Below are positions 53,137 to 61,993 of a stretch of 64,000 bases of DNA, piece after piece. The notes under the pieces were generated by a model. It worked only from the letters and a program-made list of their open reading frames with translations, was not told where the DNA came from and did not search any database. The translations under genes were made by a program, and so were the position numbers. Origin of the DNA: an uncultured Erythrobacter sp. (GTDB taxonomy: Bacteria > Pseudomonadota > Alphaproteobacteria > Sphingomonadales > Sphingomonadaceae); NCBI RefSeq assembly GCF_947502395.1, contig NZ_CANMZM010000001.1:62001-126000 (forward strand). Direction: 5' to 3'. Within the stretch, counting starts at the first letter, position 1. The number at the start of each line of letters is the position of its first letter.

Positions 53137-54263
53137 GCCAGCTCCTCATCCAAGAACTTGGCCACATCATTAAGCTCGACATCGCGGGCGAGATACGCCT
53201 CGCCAAGGCCTTTCAAAAGGAGGAAGGGGAGAGTGCCTGAACCCTCCATTTTCTTGTCGTGGCGCATATGATCGACCAGGGTCTGACCATCGCAAGCGAG
53301 GGCGAGATCGGAGATTTCGGCGGGCAAGCCCGATGCGCCGATTGCAATGGCGGCACGGTTCGCATCTTGGCCCAACATTTCTCCTCGCCTAGCCGAATAC
53401 CGCGCTGCCAGCACCATGCCGAGCGCCACCGCTTCACCGTGCAATAGTCGATCCGAAAAGCCTGTCTCCGCCTCCAAGGCATGACCGAAAGTGTGACCCA
53501 GATTCAGGAGTGCGCGAACACCTGAAGTCTCGCGCTCGTCCTCGGCAACGATTCGCGCTTTGGCGCGAATGCTGGTGGCGATGGCGTATTCGAGCTGCTC
53601 TGCTTCTCTGGCTAGAACATCCGCGCCGTTGTCTTCGAGCCAGGCGAAAAACTCGGCATCGCCCAAAAGCCCATATTTGATGACTTCGGCATAGCCCGCA
53701 CGCATTTCACGGTCGGGCAGGGAGCCCAGCGATGTTGTGTCGGCCAGTACCAGCGATGGCTGATGGAATGCTCCGATCATATTCTTGCCAGCGCTTGTGT
53801 TGATCGCGGTCTTGCCGCCCACTGAACTGTCGACCTGCGAAAGCAAAGTGGTCGGCAATTGCACAAAGCCGCATCCGCGTTTGAGAATGGCTGAGGCAAA
53901 ACCCACAAGATCACCGACAACTCCGCCACCGAGCGCAAAAATGTGGTCCGAGCGCGTGATGCCAAGATTGAGCAGCCAATCGGTAAGCTGCTCAAGGCTC
54001 TCCCAACTCTTCGAGGCCTCTCCGGGGGTAACATCATACCAGGTCGCTTCAAACCCGGCAGACGAAAGAGATGCTTCAATCCGGGCACCATGATGCCTCT
54101 TGGCATTGGTATCAGCCACGATGGGGACCGGTCGATTGTTGTAGGTTTTGAGGAAAGGCGCCGCGAGAGACGCGATTTCGTCTAACAACCCTTCGCCCAC
54201 CACTACGTCGTAAGATCGGCCACCCAATTCAACGGGGATGGTTTCGACAGAATTCACAGCCAT
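53133..54263 (-). CDS. aroB: 3-Dehydroquinate synthase
   Basis: Converts DAHP to 3-dehydroquinate, the second shikimate-pathway step. The 376 residues have the NAD-binding GGGVVGDLVGFASAILKRG, VDSSVGGKTAIN, and metal ligands in EVIKYGLL, LLNLGHTFGHALE and LHGEAVALGM. It overlaps aroK upstream by ten bases and the cyclase gene downstream by four. The aroK-aroB order is standard. Confidence 0.95.
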   Translation of the reverse strand: MAVNSVETIPVELGGRSYDVVVGEGLLDEIASLAAPFLKTYNNRPVPIVADTNAKRHHGARIEASLSSAGFEATWYDVTPGEASKSWESLEQLTDWLLNLGITRSDHIFALGGGVVGDLVGFASAILKRGCGFVQLPTTLLSQVDSSVGGKTAINTSAGKNMIGAFHQPSLVLADTTSLGSLPDREMRAGYAEVIKYGLLGDAEFFAWLEDNGADVLAREAEQLEYAIATSIRAKARIVAEDERETSGVRALLNLGHTFGHALEAETGFSDRLLHGEAVALGMVLAARYSARRGEMLGQDANRAAIAIGASGLPAEISDLALACDGQTLVDHMRHDKKMEGSGTLPFLLLKGLGEAYLARDVELNDVAKFLDEELA

Positions 54264-54820
54264 TGGTCAATTGCCTCAATAATCGCGCAAGCCGTTTCAG
54301 CATGCGGGGCGTCTTTGCTAGTCACTTTGATCTGTGCCTGACTGTAGAAAGGCTCACGTTCATTAAACAGACGAGTCAGAATTTCTCTGTGATTGCCGTC
54401 CTTTAACAGAGGGCGTGTGTTGCGCCGGGACGTGCGTTCAACCAGCGTGTCAATGTCGGAGTGGATCCACACTGCAATGGCCTTTTCCAGGATAAGCTTG
54501 CGTGTTTCGGGATCGACAAAGGCACCACCACCGGTGGCAATCACGCCCGCGCTTTCCTCCATCAACCGGCCAATCACGCGGCGTTCACCGTCGCGAAAAT
54601 AGGCCTCGCCATGCTCTTCGAATATCTCTGAGATTGAACGTTGTGCTGCTTCCTCGATTGCCTCATCAGCATCAACAAAGTCGCGGCCCAGCATCTCAGC
54701 TAGCCTGCGGCCGACGGTGGATTTGCCCACGCCCATCAGACCAACCAAGACGATAGGCTGGGTAATGCGTTCAGCCAATCGGGCGGCCAGGCCCGTGTCC
54801 ATCCCTTTGTGCTCGCTCAT
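54254..54820 (-). CDS. aroK: Shikimate kinase
   Basis: ATP-dependent phosphorylation of shikimate. The 188 residues carry the P-loop GLMGVGKST (27-35), the shikimate-binding Asp in VDADEAIEE, ATGGGAFVDPETR (the GGG shikimate-binding loop) and the Arg-rich lid TSRRNTRPLL. The frame is open to 54910, but those residues are not family-like; MSEHKG at 54820 or MDTGLA at 54802 are the likely starts. Translation continues into aroB by overlap. Confidence 0.93.
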   Translation of the reverse strand: MSEHKGMDTGLAARLAERITQPIVLVGLMGVGKSTVGRRLAEMLGRDFVDADEAIEEAAQRSISEIFEEHGEAYFRDGERRVIGRLMEESAGVIATGGGAFVDPETRKLILEKAIAVWIHSDIDTLVERTSRRNTRPLLKDGNHREILTRLFNEREPFYSQAQIKVTSKDAPHAETACAIIEAIDQWL

Positions 54821-54894
54821 CCCAGACCCAGAATCTTCGTGTTTCAACTTCCCTATTCCTTCTGGGCCTAGACTTGGGGTAGAGCGCGCGCAAT

Positions 54895-55122
54895 ATGTCT
54901 GACAAAGCAATCAAGGTTCCTGTGTACACCGATCCGCGATCACAAATGTCTAGCTCCTCCCTCTCTGCGCCTGTGGGTTCGGCAATACGGCGGTATGCGT
55001 TTTATGCTATGGGAGCGCTCCTTGTGGTGCTCACGCTAGCCTATGTTGATGGTGGTGAAGAACCGCTGCACCCGATAGTTCAAACAGTTTCGCTTCCTTC
55101 TCAGACGGAGTCACAGCCATGA
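54895..55122 (+). CDS. Small single-pass membrane protein
   Basis: A 75-residue protein with one membrane helix (YAFYAMGALLVVLTLAYVD, about residues 34-52), a polar N-terminus and a short outer tail. No family is recognised. Its stop overlaps the start of the large exported protein that follows (ATGA), so the two are translationally coupled. It is divergent from aroK. Confidence 0.65.
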   Translation: MSDKAIKVPVYTDPRSQMSSSSLSAPVGSAIRRYAFYAMGALLVVLTLAYVDGGEEPLHPIVQTVSLPSQTESQP

Positions 55123-57005
55123 AGCGCTTGTCCGCAGGCGTAGCAGCTCTCGCTGTCGCAGGCGCAATCGCTGGCGTGTCGCTGGCCGGTTTTGCCAGCG
55201 CGCAAGATGCTCCGGAATCACTGCTGCCGCCTGGCTTTGACGATCCGACACCGGCGCCCGCTACGGCTCCTCAGCCCACGGCTGATCCGGCCGTTGCGCC
55301 TATAGCCCCGGTGGCGCCTGGCGTTGCGCCAGCTGCACCAGTGCTGCCGGGCAGCGTCCCACAATCTGGTCCACTGCCAGACGTGCCTCAGCTTTCTGCA
55401 GAGGAGCTTTCAGGACTGCCGAGCATCGAAGAATTGGAAGAGCTCTCAACTGACGAACTCGACGATTTGCTCGGGCTAAAGCCGCAATATGATATTCCGC
55501 CAGCTGCGCGCCGTTCCTTGGCGCAGGTGGGTGTGCTGGCGCCGTCCGAAGGCGGTTTGCCGACCAATTCGCTTGCCAGACAGCCGCAAAACCTTGTCCG
55601 CGCCATCCTTACTGGCACCAAAGGGCCGCTGGTTTCGCGCTGGGGGCACATCATGGTCCGCCGCGCTCTTGTTAGTCGCTATGCAGCACCAGAGGGAATG
55701 AACCCGGTCGAGTTTGCTGCCTTAAGAGCAGGCGTGCTCAATTCGATCGGCGAGTTTGCTCTCGCTCGCGCGATTGTGCAGGATATCGACACGGGCAATT
55801 GGAATGCAGCGATCACACAGGAAGCGCTGATCGCCTACATCGGCGCGAGTGATATTGTGGGGGCATGTCCAGCGGTCAGGTTCCAAGAATCGAAACCTGA
55901 CGATCCGCAATGGGTGATGCTCTCTGCGATCTGCAATGCCTATGCTGGGGAGGGAGCGCTTGCCTCGCGCCAGCTTAATTCGGCCCAGAACGAGGAGATC
56001 GCGCCTGAGATCGACCTCTTGCTGGCACAGCGTTTTGCCGGGGCAGCGGGCCGAGGGCGCGGTGGAACCACCGTCGAGTGGGACGGGGTTGATGCAATCA
56101 CGCCTTGGCGCTTCTCACTGGCAAATGCCGTGGGCGAAGCGATCCCGGACACTATTCTGTCCACCGCCTTGGATGGCCGCTCAGGATCCTACTATCGTTT
56201 GGCAGGGGCCACATCGGCCTCAGTACCATTGGCGCAACGTATCGACTATGCCGAATACGCCGCATCGCGGGGGGTCTTCTCGTCTAGTGCATTGATTGGG
56301 CTCTACAGCGAGCTTTACAATAATGAGGGGCTGCGCGGAGAGGCGGCACAGCGCGCCACTCGACTGAGAGACGCCTATGTTGTGCCTGATCCAGCAGCTC
56401 GGATCAGCGCGATGCGCGACCTCTGGGGCGAAGAGGGTAGCAGTTTTGGGGGACAGGTCCTCACCGCCTATGCTGCGGCGCGTATTCCGCCTTCGACTCA
56501 AGCATTGTCAGACGCGCCGACGCTGATCGGCTCGATGCTGACCGCTGGCCTCGACCGCGATGCCCTAGCGTGGAACCCCGTGGTTGAAGAAGGTTCACTG
56601 GCTTGGGGCCTCTTGGCTCTCGCAGATCCCGATGGCGACACCGTTAGTATCACCGGCATGGACGGATTTCTGAGCAATGATGACAGCGACGAGGCACGAA
56701 AATCTGGCTTCCTGATTGCAGGTTTGGGCGGGCTTGGCCGTCTGCCAAGTGGTGATATGACGGGCTATGGCGCGCAGGTGGGCGTGGATTTCTCCCGCCA
56801 GACTCGATGGACTCGAATGATCACTCGTGCCGCAGAGGTGGAGAATACTGCCTTGGTCGCACTGCTTGCTGGGCTTGGCATGCAGGGCGAAAGCTGGAGC
56901 CAGATGACCCCGCTGCATCTTTATCACCTAGTCTCAGCGCTCAATGAAGTTGGGCTTGAGGCCGAAGCCCGGATGATCGCCGCAGAGGCGGTCGCGCGCG
57001 GGTGA
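55119..57005 (+). CDS. Large exported Ala/Pro-rich protein, unknown function
   Basis: A 628-residue protein with a signal peptide (MKRLSAGVAALAVAGAIAGV to about residue 28, cleavage near ASA-QD). A Pro/Ala-rich linker covers about residues 35-95 and an acidic helical stretch (LEELSTDELDDLLGL) follows. The remaining 450 residues are alpha-helical and look repeat-like (solenoid). It probably sits in the periplasm. I recognise no domain. It is coupled to the small membrane protein before it and ends nine bases before xerD. Confidence 0.7.
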   Translation: MKRLSAGVAALAVAGAIAGVSLAGFASAQDAPESLLPPGFDDPTPAPATAPQPTADPAVAPIAPVAPGVAPAAPVLPGSVPQSGPLPDVPQLSAEELSGLPSIEELEELSTDELDDLLGLKPQYDIPPAARRSLAQVGVLAPSEGGLPTNSLARQPQNLVRAILTGTKGPLVSRWGHIMVRRALVSRYAAPEGMNPVEFAALRAGVLNSIGEFALARAIVQDIDTGNWNAAITQEALIAYIGASDIVGACPAVRFQESKPDDPQWVMLSAICNAYAGEGALASRQLNSAQNEEIAPEIDLLLAQRFAGAAGRGRGGTTVEWDGVDAITPWRFSLANAVGEAIPDTILSTALDGRSGSYYRLAGATSASVPLAQRIDYAEYAASRGVFSSSALIGLYSELYNNEGLRGEAAQRATRLRDAYVVPDPAARISAMRDLWGEEGSSFGGQVLTAYAAARIPPSTQALSDAPTLIGSMLTAGLDRDALAWNPVVEEGSLAWGLLALADPDGDTVSITGMDGFLSNDDSDEARKSGFLIAGLGGLGRLPSGDMTGYGAQVGVDFSRQTRWTRMITRAAEVENTALVALLAGLGMQGESWSQMTPLHLYHLVSALNEVGLEAEARMIAAEAVARG

Positions 57006-57013
57006 GATAGCCC

Positions 57014-57901
57014 ATGTCCGATGCGACAAGGGACTTTCTCGATATGCTCGCAGCCGAGCGAGGGGCTTCGACCAATACTCTTGCGGCATACACTCGTGAC
57101 CTTGATGGCGCCGAAGAGCTTCTGGGAGATCTTGCGAAAGCGCCGCGTGCCTCTGTTGCCAAGCTGGCGGGGGCATGGAGCGATCTGGCCCCTTCAACGA
57201 TTGCTCGCAAGACTTCTGCGCTGCGCCAATTCTTCGGATTTGCGCTTGAGGAAGGCTGGCGCGAAGATGATCCTTCGGGCGCTTTACCAGCGCCACGCGC
57301 CCGTCGTCCGCTTCCCAAGGTCTTAAGCCACGAGGCGGTCGATGCTCTGTTCGCCCGTGCTGAATTGGAGGCAGGCAGCGGCAGGCCAGCTGCCGTCAGG
57401 CAATTGGCGCTGCTCGAATTGCTTTATGGATCAGGCCTCCGTGCGACTGAGCTGGTGAGCCTGCCGTTGAGCGCAGTTCCCCGCGACGCGCCGCTTCTGA
57501 CAGTGATGGGTAAAGGGGGGCAGGCGCGCATGGTGCCGGTTAGCGAACGGGCCAAAGAGGCGATTACAGTCTGGTTGGAGATAAGGCCTGGCGATTCAAA
57601 ATCGCGTTTTCTCTTCCCTTCAAGAGGCGGCAAGCATCTGTCACGTATCCGGCTTTTTCAGCTTCTGAAAGAACTTGCGGCAAGGGCTGATCTCGATCCT
57701 ACTGGCATTTCTCCGCATGTCTTGCGACATGCTTTTGCCACCCATCTTCTGGAGGGCGGGGCAGACTTGCGAGTTCTTCAGACGCTTCTTGGTCATGCCG
57801 ATATCGCGACTACGCAGATATACACTCATGTCGATGCCGCCCGGTTGGTAGAGTTGGTAAACTCGCGCCACCCTCTTGCCCGGCGCGACGCTAAGGACTA
57901 G
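57014..57901 (+). CDS. xerD: Tyrosine recombinase XerD
   Basis: Resolves chromosome dimers at dif together with XerC. The 295 residues have an N-terminal core-binding domain ([20 protein letters not shown]) and the catalytic set: Arg in GSGLRATEL, Lys in [12 protein letters not shown], His-x-x-Arg in [12 protein letters not shown], His in [16 protein letters not shown] and the Tyr of that same block. Length and neighbours (accA next) point to the housekeeping enzyme, not a phage integrase. Confidence 0.92.
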   Translation: MSDATRDFLDMLAAERGASTNTLAAYTRDLDGAEELLGDLAKAPRASVAKLAGAWSDLAPSTIARKTSALRQFFGFALEEGWREDDPSGALPAPRARRPLPKVLSHEAVDALFARAELEAGSGRPAAVRQLALLELLYGSGLRATELVSLPLSAVPRDAPLLTVMGKGGQARMVPVSERAKEAITVWLEIRPGDSKSRFLFPSRGGKHLSRIRLFQLLKELAARADLDPTGISPHVLRHAFATHLLEGGADLRVLQTLLGHADIATTQIYTHVDAARLVELVNSRHPLARRDAKD

Positions 57902-57911
57902 CGCGGGAGCC

Positions 57912-58856
57912 ATGATTTCTTACCTCGAATTTGAAAAGCCGGTTGCAAGCCTCGAGCTGCGGATCAAGGAGATGCGCGCGCTGGAGAGTGATGAAGGTGT
58001 CGATGTGGCATCTGAGATTGAGCGGCTTGAGGTCAAAAGCGGCGAGCTTCTCGCCTCGACCTATGCCTCGTTGACGCCGTGGCAGAAAACGCAAGTGGCA
58101 CGCCATCCGCAGCGCCCGCATTTTCGCGACTACATTGAACATGCTTTCACCGATTTCATACCGCTGGGCGGGGACCGTAACTTCGCCGATGATGAGGCGA
58201 TCTTGGGCGGGTTCGCCAAGCTGGGGGACCGGCGCGTGATGGTCGTCGGCCATGAAAAAGGCCACGACACCCAGTCCCGCATCAAGCACAATTTCGGCAT
58301 GGGAAAACCAGAGGGCTATCGCAAGGCAATCCGCCTTATGGAACTCGCGGGCCGTTTTGGTCTGCCAGTTGTCACACTTGTTGACACATCTGGCGCGTTT
58401 CCAGGCATTGAAGCCGAAGAACGTGGTCAGGCAGAAGCGATCGCTCGCTCAACCGAAGCGTGCCTTGGGCTTCCCACACCGATGGTGTCGGTCATCGTGG
58501 GCGAAGGCGGCTCAGGCGGAGCGGTCGCCTTGGCCAGCGCTGAGCGCGTGCTCATGCTGGAGCATGCTGTCTATTCGGTAATCTCGCCCGAGGGTTGCGC
58601 ATCGATTCTTTGGCGCACGTCAGACAAGGCGGCCGATGCTGCGCAGGCGATGAAGATCACTGCTCAGCATTTAAAGCGGCTCGGTGTGATCGACAGAATT
58701 GTAAAAGAACCTATCGGCGGCGCGCATCGTGATCCGCAAGGCATGGCGATCACGCTTGGCAAGGCTATTGGTGAAGAGCTTGATAAGCTTGGTAAAATGG
58801 ATAGTGCGGCGATCCTGGAATTGCGTGAAAAGCGATTCCTTGAACTTGGCGGCTGA
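57912..58856 (+). CDS. accA: Acetyl-CoA carboxylase carboxyltransferase subunit alpha
   Basis: Carboxyltransferase alpha subunit in malonyl-CoA synthesis, the first committed step of fatty acid synthesis. The 314 residues contain the start [54 protein letters not shown] and [11 protein letters not shown], with [11 protein letters not shown] at the active site. It starts ten bases after xerD; GGGAG is close to the ATG. Complete. Confidence 0.95.
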   Translation: MISYLEFEKPVASLELRIKEMRALESDEGVDVASEIERLEVKSGELLASTYASLTPWQKTQVARHPQRPHFRDYIEHAFTDFIPLGGDRNFADDEAILGGFAKLGDRRVMVVGHEKGHDTQSRIKHNFGMGKPEGYRKAIRLMELAGRFGLPVVTLVDTSGAFPGIEAEERGQAEAIARSTEACLGLPTPMVSVIVGEGGSGGAVALASAERVLMLEHAVYSVISPEGCASILWRTSDKAADAAQAMKITAQHLKRLGVIDRIVKEPIGGAHRDPQGMAITLGKAIGEELDKLGKMDSAAILELREKRFLELGG

Positions 58857-58948
58857 ACACTTCAATTCATCTGAGCAGGGCTTGCTCGTGACGCTGCTTT
58901 CCCTCTATCGTTCATTCCAAGGGGTTGTTCGAAGGCGGGAGAGACACG

Positions 58949-60424
58949 ATGGCCAACACTTGGCGCAAAATCGGATTGGCAGGCACGGCGACGCTTGCGC
59001 TTGCTCTGACAGGATGCATGGGAGGCGGCGAAATCCCATCGGCCTCCACCCCGATCACCACAAGTGAGGCGCAGCAGGGCGCTGAATTCCACCCGCAATT
59101 GCTCAATCAATTCGGCGGCGCGATGAGCGGCAGCCAAGCGCAATATGTCGAGCAGATCGGTAAGAATATCGCGGTGCAGTCGGGCCTCGGAAATGCACGC
59201 GAGAGCTTTACCGTGAGCCTACTCAATTCGCCCGTGAACAACGCTTTTGCCGTACCTGGCGGTTATATCTACACCACACGGCAGCTGGTCACTCTCATGA
59301 ATAATGAGGCAGAGCTTGCTGCTGTTCTGGGGCATGAAGTTGGCCATGTCGCCGCGCGGCACTCTCAAAGGCGCCAGCAACGGGCACAGCGCAACCAGAT
59401 CGGCGGAATGCTCGGCGCGGTGCTTTCTGGGGTGCTGCTTGGTGACAGCTCGATTGGCAACACCGTATCGCGCGGGTTCTTGCAAGGTTCGCAGCTTCTC
59501 ACCCTCAGGTTTTCGCGCTCTCAAGAGACACAGGCTGATGATTTGGGTATCCAGTATCTGACGAGTGCTGGCTATGATCCCGACGCGATGGGCACCGTGC
59601 TGGCGAGTCTCGCAGCTCAAAACTCGCTCGATGCTCGGCTTCAAGGGCGTAATGCAAGCGTACCCGCCTGGGCATCGACGCACCCGGAGCCTGCGAGTCG
59701 AGTTCAACGCGCTCTCACTGCGTCGAAAGATCTACCGGGAACTGTCACGAATCGCGACACCTTCCTCGCGCGGATCGATGGATTGATATACGGGGATGAC
59801 CCTTCTCAAGGAGTGATTGAAGGAAGCCGATTCATTCATCCTGAGCTGCGTCTAAGCTTTACCGCGCCGCAGGGGTATTACATGGTCAACTCCACGCGTG
59901 CAGTCAGCATCAATGGCCAGGGCGGGCAGGGGCAGCTTACTCTCGCGAGCTATTCGGGCGATTTGGCGAGCTATGTAAGACAACAATTCGCAAGCCTCGG
60001 CGGAGAGGATAACAGGCTTGAGCCGCAGACGCTTGACCGCACCACAGTCAATGGCTTGTCGGCGGTCTATGGTCAGGTGCGAGTTAACAATGGCAATTCG
60101 CAGGTTGATGTGACCGTCTTTGCCTATGAGTTTGCGCGCGATCGCGCCTATCACTTCGCAACGATAACACCCGCCGGCCGTGCGAATCCGTTCGGATCGA
60201 TGTTCCAATCAATGCGGAGAATCAGCGCCAACGAGGCTGCTCAGGTGATTCCGCGCCGTTTGGACGTCGTCACGGTTCAGAGAGGTGACACGATTTCGGG
60301 ACTAGCCCGGAGGATGGCATATGAGAATGCACAGGAAGAACGCTTCCGCGTGCTCAATGGACTTGGTCGGAGCGATACTCTGCGTGCTGGTCAGCGTGTA
60401 AAGCTAGTGGTTCGCGCGCGCTGA
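58949..60424 (+). CDS. M48 family metalloprotease lipoprotein with LysM-like C-terminus
   Basis: A 491-residue lipoprotein: lipobox LALTGC with Cys near residue 20. The zinc site is HEVGHVAARHS near residue 129, with the third ligand in QETQADDLGIQYL. The protease domain is followed by a beta-rich domain and, at the end, VVTVQRGDTISGLARRMA, a LysM-like peptidoglycan-binding module. It resembles BepA/YfgC-type periplasmic proteases that watch over outer-membrane protein assembly. GGGAGAG precedes the ATG at 58949. A bidirectional terminator follows. Confidence 0.88.
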   Translation: MANTWRKIGLAGTATLALALTGCMGGGEIPSASTPITTSEAQQGAEFHPQLLNQFGGAMSGSQAQYVEQIGKNIAVQSGLGNARESFTVSLLNSPVNNAFAVPGGYIYTTRQLVTLMNNEAELAAVLGHEVGHVAARHSQRRQQRAQRNQIGGMLGAVLSGVLLGDSSIGNTVSRGFLQGSQLLTLRFSRSQETQADDLGIQYLTSAGYDPDAMGTVLASLAAQNSLDARLQGRNASVPAWASTHPEPASRVQRALTASKDLPGTVTNRDTFLARIDGLIYGDDPSQGVIEGSRFIHPELRLSFTAPQGYYMVNSTRAVSINGQGGQGQLTLASYSGDLASYVRQQFASLGGEDNRLEPQTLDRTTVNGLSAVYGQVRVNNGNSQVDVTVFAYEFARDRAYHFATITPAGRANPFGSMFQSMRRISANEAAQVIPRRLDVVTVQRGDTISGLARRMAYENAQEERFRVLNGLGRSDTLRAGQRVKLVVRAR

Positions 60425-60478
60425 CAGAGGCTATTGCCCCGGGCACCTTGCGGCTAATTCTCGATCACACAAAAGAAA

Positions 60479-60510
60479 AGCGGCGGGGAAAACCCCGCCG
60501 CTCTCTTTTT
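60479..60510. terminator. Bidirectional rho-independent terminator
   Basis: AGCGGCGGGG-AAAA-CCCCGCCGCT, a perfect ten-bp stem (60479-60488 with 60493-60502), followed on the plus strand by CTCTTTTT and on the minus strand by TTTCTTTT. It ends both the M48 protease gene and the converging pilin gene. Confidence 0.92.
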
Positions 60511-60533
60511 CGAAAGTCTAAGACTTTGGAAGC

Positions 60534-60710
60534 TTAGCCGTCGATGCCAGCTTGCATTTCAGTCTGAACTTCAGTGAAGGTGTTGGTGAGCGTACCGCCC
60601 AGAGCACCCATAGCAGTGATAGCAGCAACAGCGATCAGAGCAGCGATAAGGCCGTACTCAATTGCAGTTGCACCAGCTTCGTCACGAGCGAGTTTGTTGA
60701 TGAAAGTCAT
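60534..60710 (-). CDS. Flp family type IVb pilin
   Basis: A 58-residue prepilin: MTFINKLARDEAGATAIEYG, then a hydrophobic helix (LIAALIAVAAITAMGAL) and a short polar end. The GATAIEYGLIAAL block with its Glu-Tyr pair is the Flp/Fap signature; a TadV-type peptidase cuts before it. AGGAG lies seven bases before the ATG. It builds the thin Tad pilus used in surface attachment. The tad assembly genes are not in the window. A paralogue lies just upstream. Confidence 0.93.
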   Translation of the reverse strand: MTFINKLARDEAGATAIEYGLIAALIAVAAITAMGALGGTLTNTFTEVQTEMQAGIDG

Positions 60711-60831
60711 TTTTAGTCTCCTGGTTTTGGTCTTCGGTACCCGTTGCCTTCATGGTCAGTGCCATTCAGACGATTCGTGGAATACAAGGCGAGCAATTGA
60801 AAAATTCCTAACTCGGAACCTTTCGAACTGG

Positions 60832-61020
60832 TTAACTGCCCTCCATTGCTTCCACTGAGCGTTCCTGAACGAGATCCCATGATTCATCGGTGACAGTTGC
60901 AACGCTTTGCAACGCACCGATCATGGCAATTACGATCAGGCTCACGATCAGCCCGTATTCGACGGCTGTGGCGCCAGAATTGTCGTTTCCAATGTGCTTG
61001 AGGAATTTCGTCAATTTCAT
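60832..61020 (-). CDS. Flp family type IVb pilin, divergent second copy
   Basis: A 62-residue pilin-like protein with SGATAVEYGLIVSLIVIAMI and a longer acidic C-terminus (DESWDLVQERSVEAMEG). It keeps the Flp signature but differs clearly from the neighbour, so it may be a minor pilin or pseudopilin. It is transcribed in the same direction as the other pilin, 121 bases upstream of it. GGTG is the only ribosome-site-like sequence before its ATG. Confidence 0.9.
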   Translation of the reverse strand: MKLTKFLKHIGNDNSGATAVEYGLIVSLIVIAMIGALQSVATVTDESWDLVQERSVEAMEGS

Positions 61021-61071
61021 GATGTCACCCGTTAATACGCTTCTGACATTGCTGAAGATCGACCTAACCCA

Positions 61072-61086
61072 TTAAGAAATGCCTAA
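61072..61086 (-). promoter_or_regulatory. TTAA-N7-CTAA box, possible CtrA site of the pilin genes
   Basis: Half sites at 61072-61075 and 61083-61086, seven of eight bases matching TTAA-N7-TTAA, placed 52-66 bases upstream of the second pilin ATG. CtrA controls pilin genes in Caulobacter; the link here is inference. Confidence 0.35.
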
Positions 61087-61117
61087 TGCAGCGGTCAAAG
61101 GTGGAAAAAAATCCGAC

Positions 61118-61543
61118 ATGAGTGATGGACCGATCTGGGTTGTGGCCGGCGCTTTGGCGGGTTCAGATGGCAAATGGCTTATGCATCAGCGGCCTCTAGA
61201 AAAGGCGCATGGCGGCCTCTGGGAGTTTCCGGGTGGTAAGGTTGAAGCACCTGAACTTCCAGCGGAATCTTTGGTGCGTGAGCTTCATGAGGAGCTCGGC
61301 ATTGTCGTTGATCCAGCACATTGCACGCCCGTTGGTTTCGCCGAAGAAAAACGCAGTCCGGGTGCGCGTCCGATTGTCATATTGCTTTACACAATCGCCA
61401 ATTGGATGGGTTCACCAGAGGCATTGGAGGGCGAAGAAGTGGGCTGGTTCAGCATGCAAGAGATCGCTGAACTTCGAAAACCACCGCTTGATGAGCACCT
61501 AGCGTCACGATTGTTTGGCCAAATGTCCGAAAAAAAGGACTAG
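61118..61543 (+). CDS. mutT: 8-oxo-dGTP diphosphatase (Nudix, MutT-like)
   Basis: Hydrolyses oxidised dGTP to protect DNA from mutation. The 141 residues contain the Nudix box GGKVEAPELPAESLVRELHE followed by ELGI, and the start WVVAGALAGSDGKWLMHQRP is typical of MutT. ATG at 61118 was preferred over that at 61079. The small NTP pyrophosphohydrolase fold could accept other nucleotides. Confidence 0.88.
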   Translation: MSDGPIWVVAGALAGSDGKWLMHQRPLEKAHGGLWEFPGGKVEAPELPAESLVRELHEELGIVVDPAHCTPVGFAEEKRSPGARPIVILLYTIANWMGSPEALEGEEVGWFSMQEIAELRKPPLDEHLASRLFGQMSEKKD

Positions 61544-61611
61544 AGCGGAAAATTGCGGCTGCAGGGGATTGCCAAGCGCGCCATGCCCCCTTATGTGCCG
61601 CCTCCTACCGC

Positions 61612-61688
61612 GCGCCAGTAGCTCAGCTGGATAGAGTACCTGACTACGAATCAGGCGGCCGGAGGTTCGAATCCTTCCTGGCGCGCCA
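61612..61688 (+). tRNA. tRNA-Arg (anticodon ACG)
   Basis: A 77-base cloverleaf. Acceptor GCGCCAG (61612-61618) pairs with CTGGCGC (61678-61684), then G and encoded CCA. The D arm is GCTCAGCTGGATAGAG, the anticodon arm CCTGA-CTACGAA-TCAGG with ACG at positions 34-36, and the T arm GGAGG-TTCGAAT-CCTTC. The A34 would be deaminated to inosine to read CGN codons. Confidence 0.97.
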
Positions 61689-61693
61689 AAAAA

Positions 61694-61725
61694 GCCCACC
61701 CTTTCAAACAAGGGTGGGCTTTTTT
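61694..61725 (+). terminator. Rho-independent terminator of tRNA-Arg
   Basis: GCCCACCCTT (61694-61703) pairs with AAGGGTGGGC (61710-61719) around six bases, preceded by AAAAAA and followed by TTTTTT. It begins five bases after the tRNA CCA. Confidence 0.95.
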
Positions 61726-61993
61726 GGTTTGGGTCGATCCCGTTAGCGCTGAATTGCATGGCTTGCCCCGAATTGCGTGCAATCTCAGAATTCTCTCCTA
61801 TATTGCTCGCCAGGGGCAGACTATCAGGTCTGCGATCAAACCATCGCCTCAATAGGTGCAAATTTTGCACGGAACTATTTGAGCATGAAGCGATTTTTAC
61901 CCTTGGGATCACGGAAGGAAAGTTAACGGGCCATCACCGGGCCTTTTTGCTTGCCAGGAATATGTCGCGATGCGGCAACAGAGAGGTAATGCT

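Noticed and set aside
57014-57901. Tyrosine recombinase as evidence of a prophage or integrative element
   Set aside because: Length, motifs and the accA neighbour fit housekeeping XerD; no att-like repeats or phage genes are nearby.
61612-61688. tRNA 3' end as an integration site
   Set aside because: The tRNA is directly followed by its own terminator and folE; no duplicated tRNA end or integrase was found within the window.
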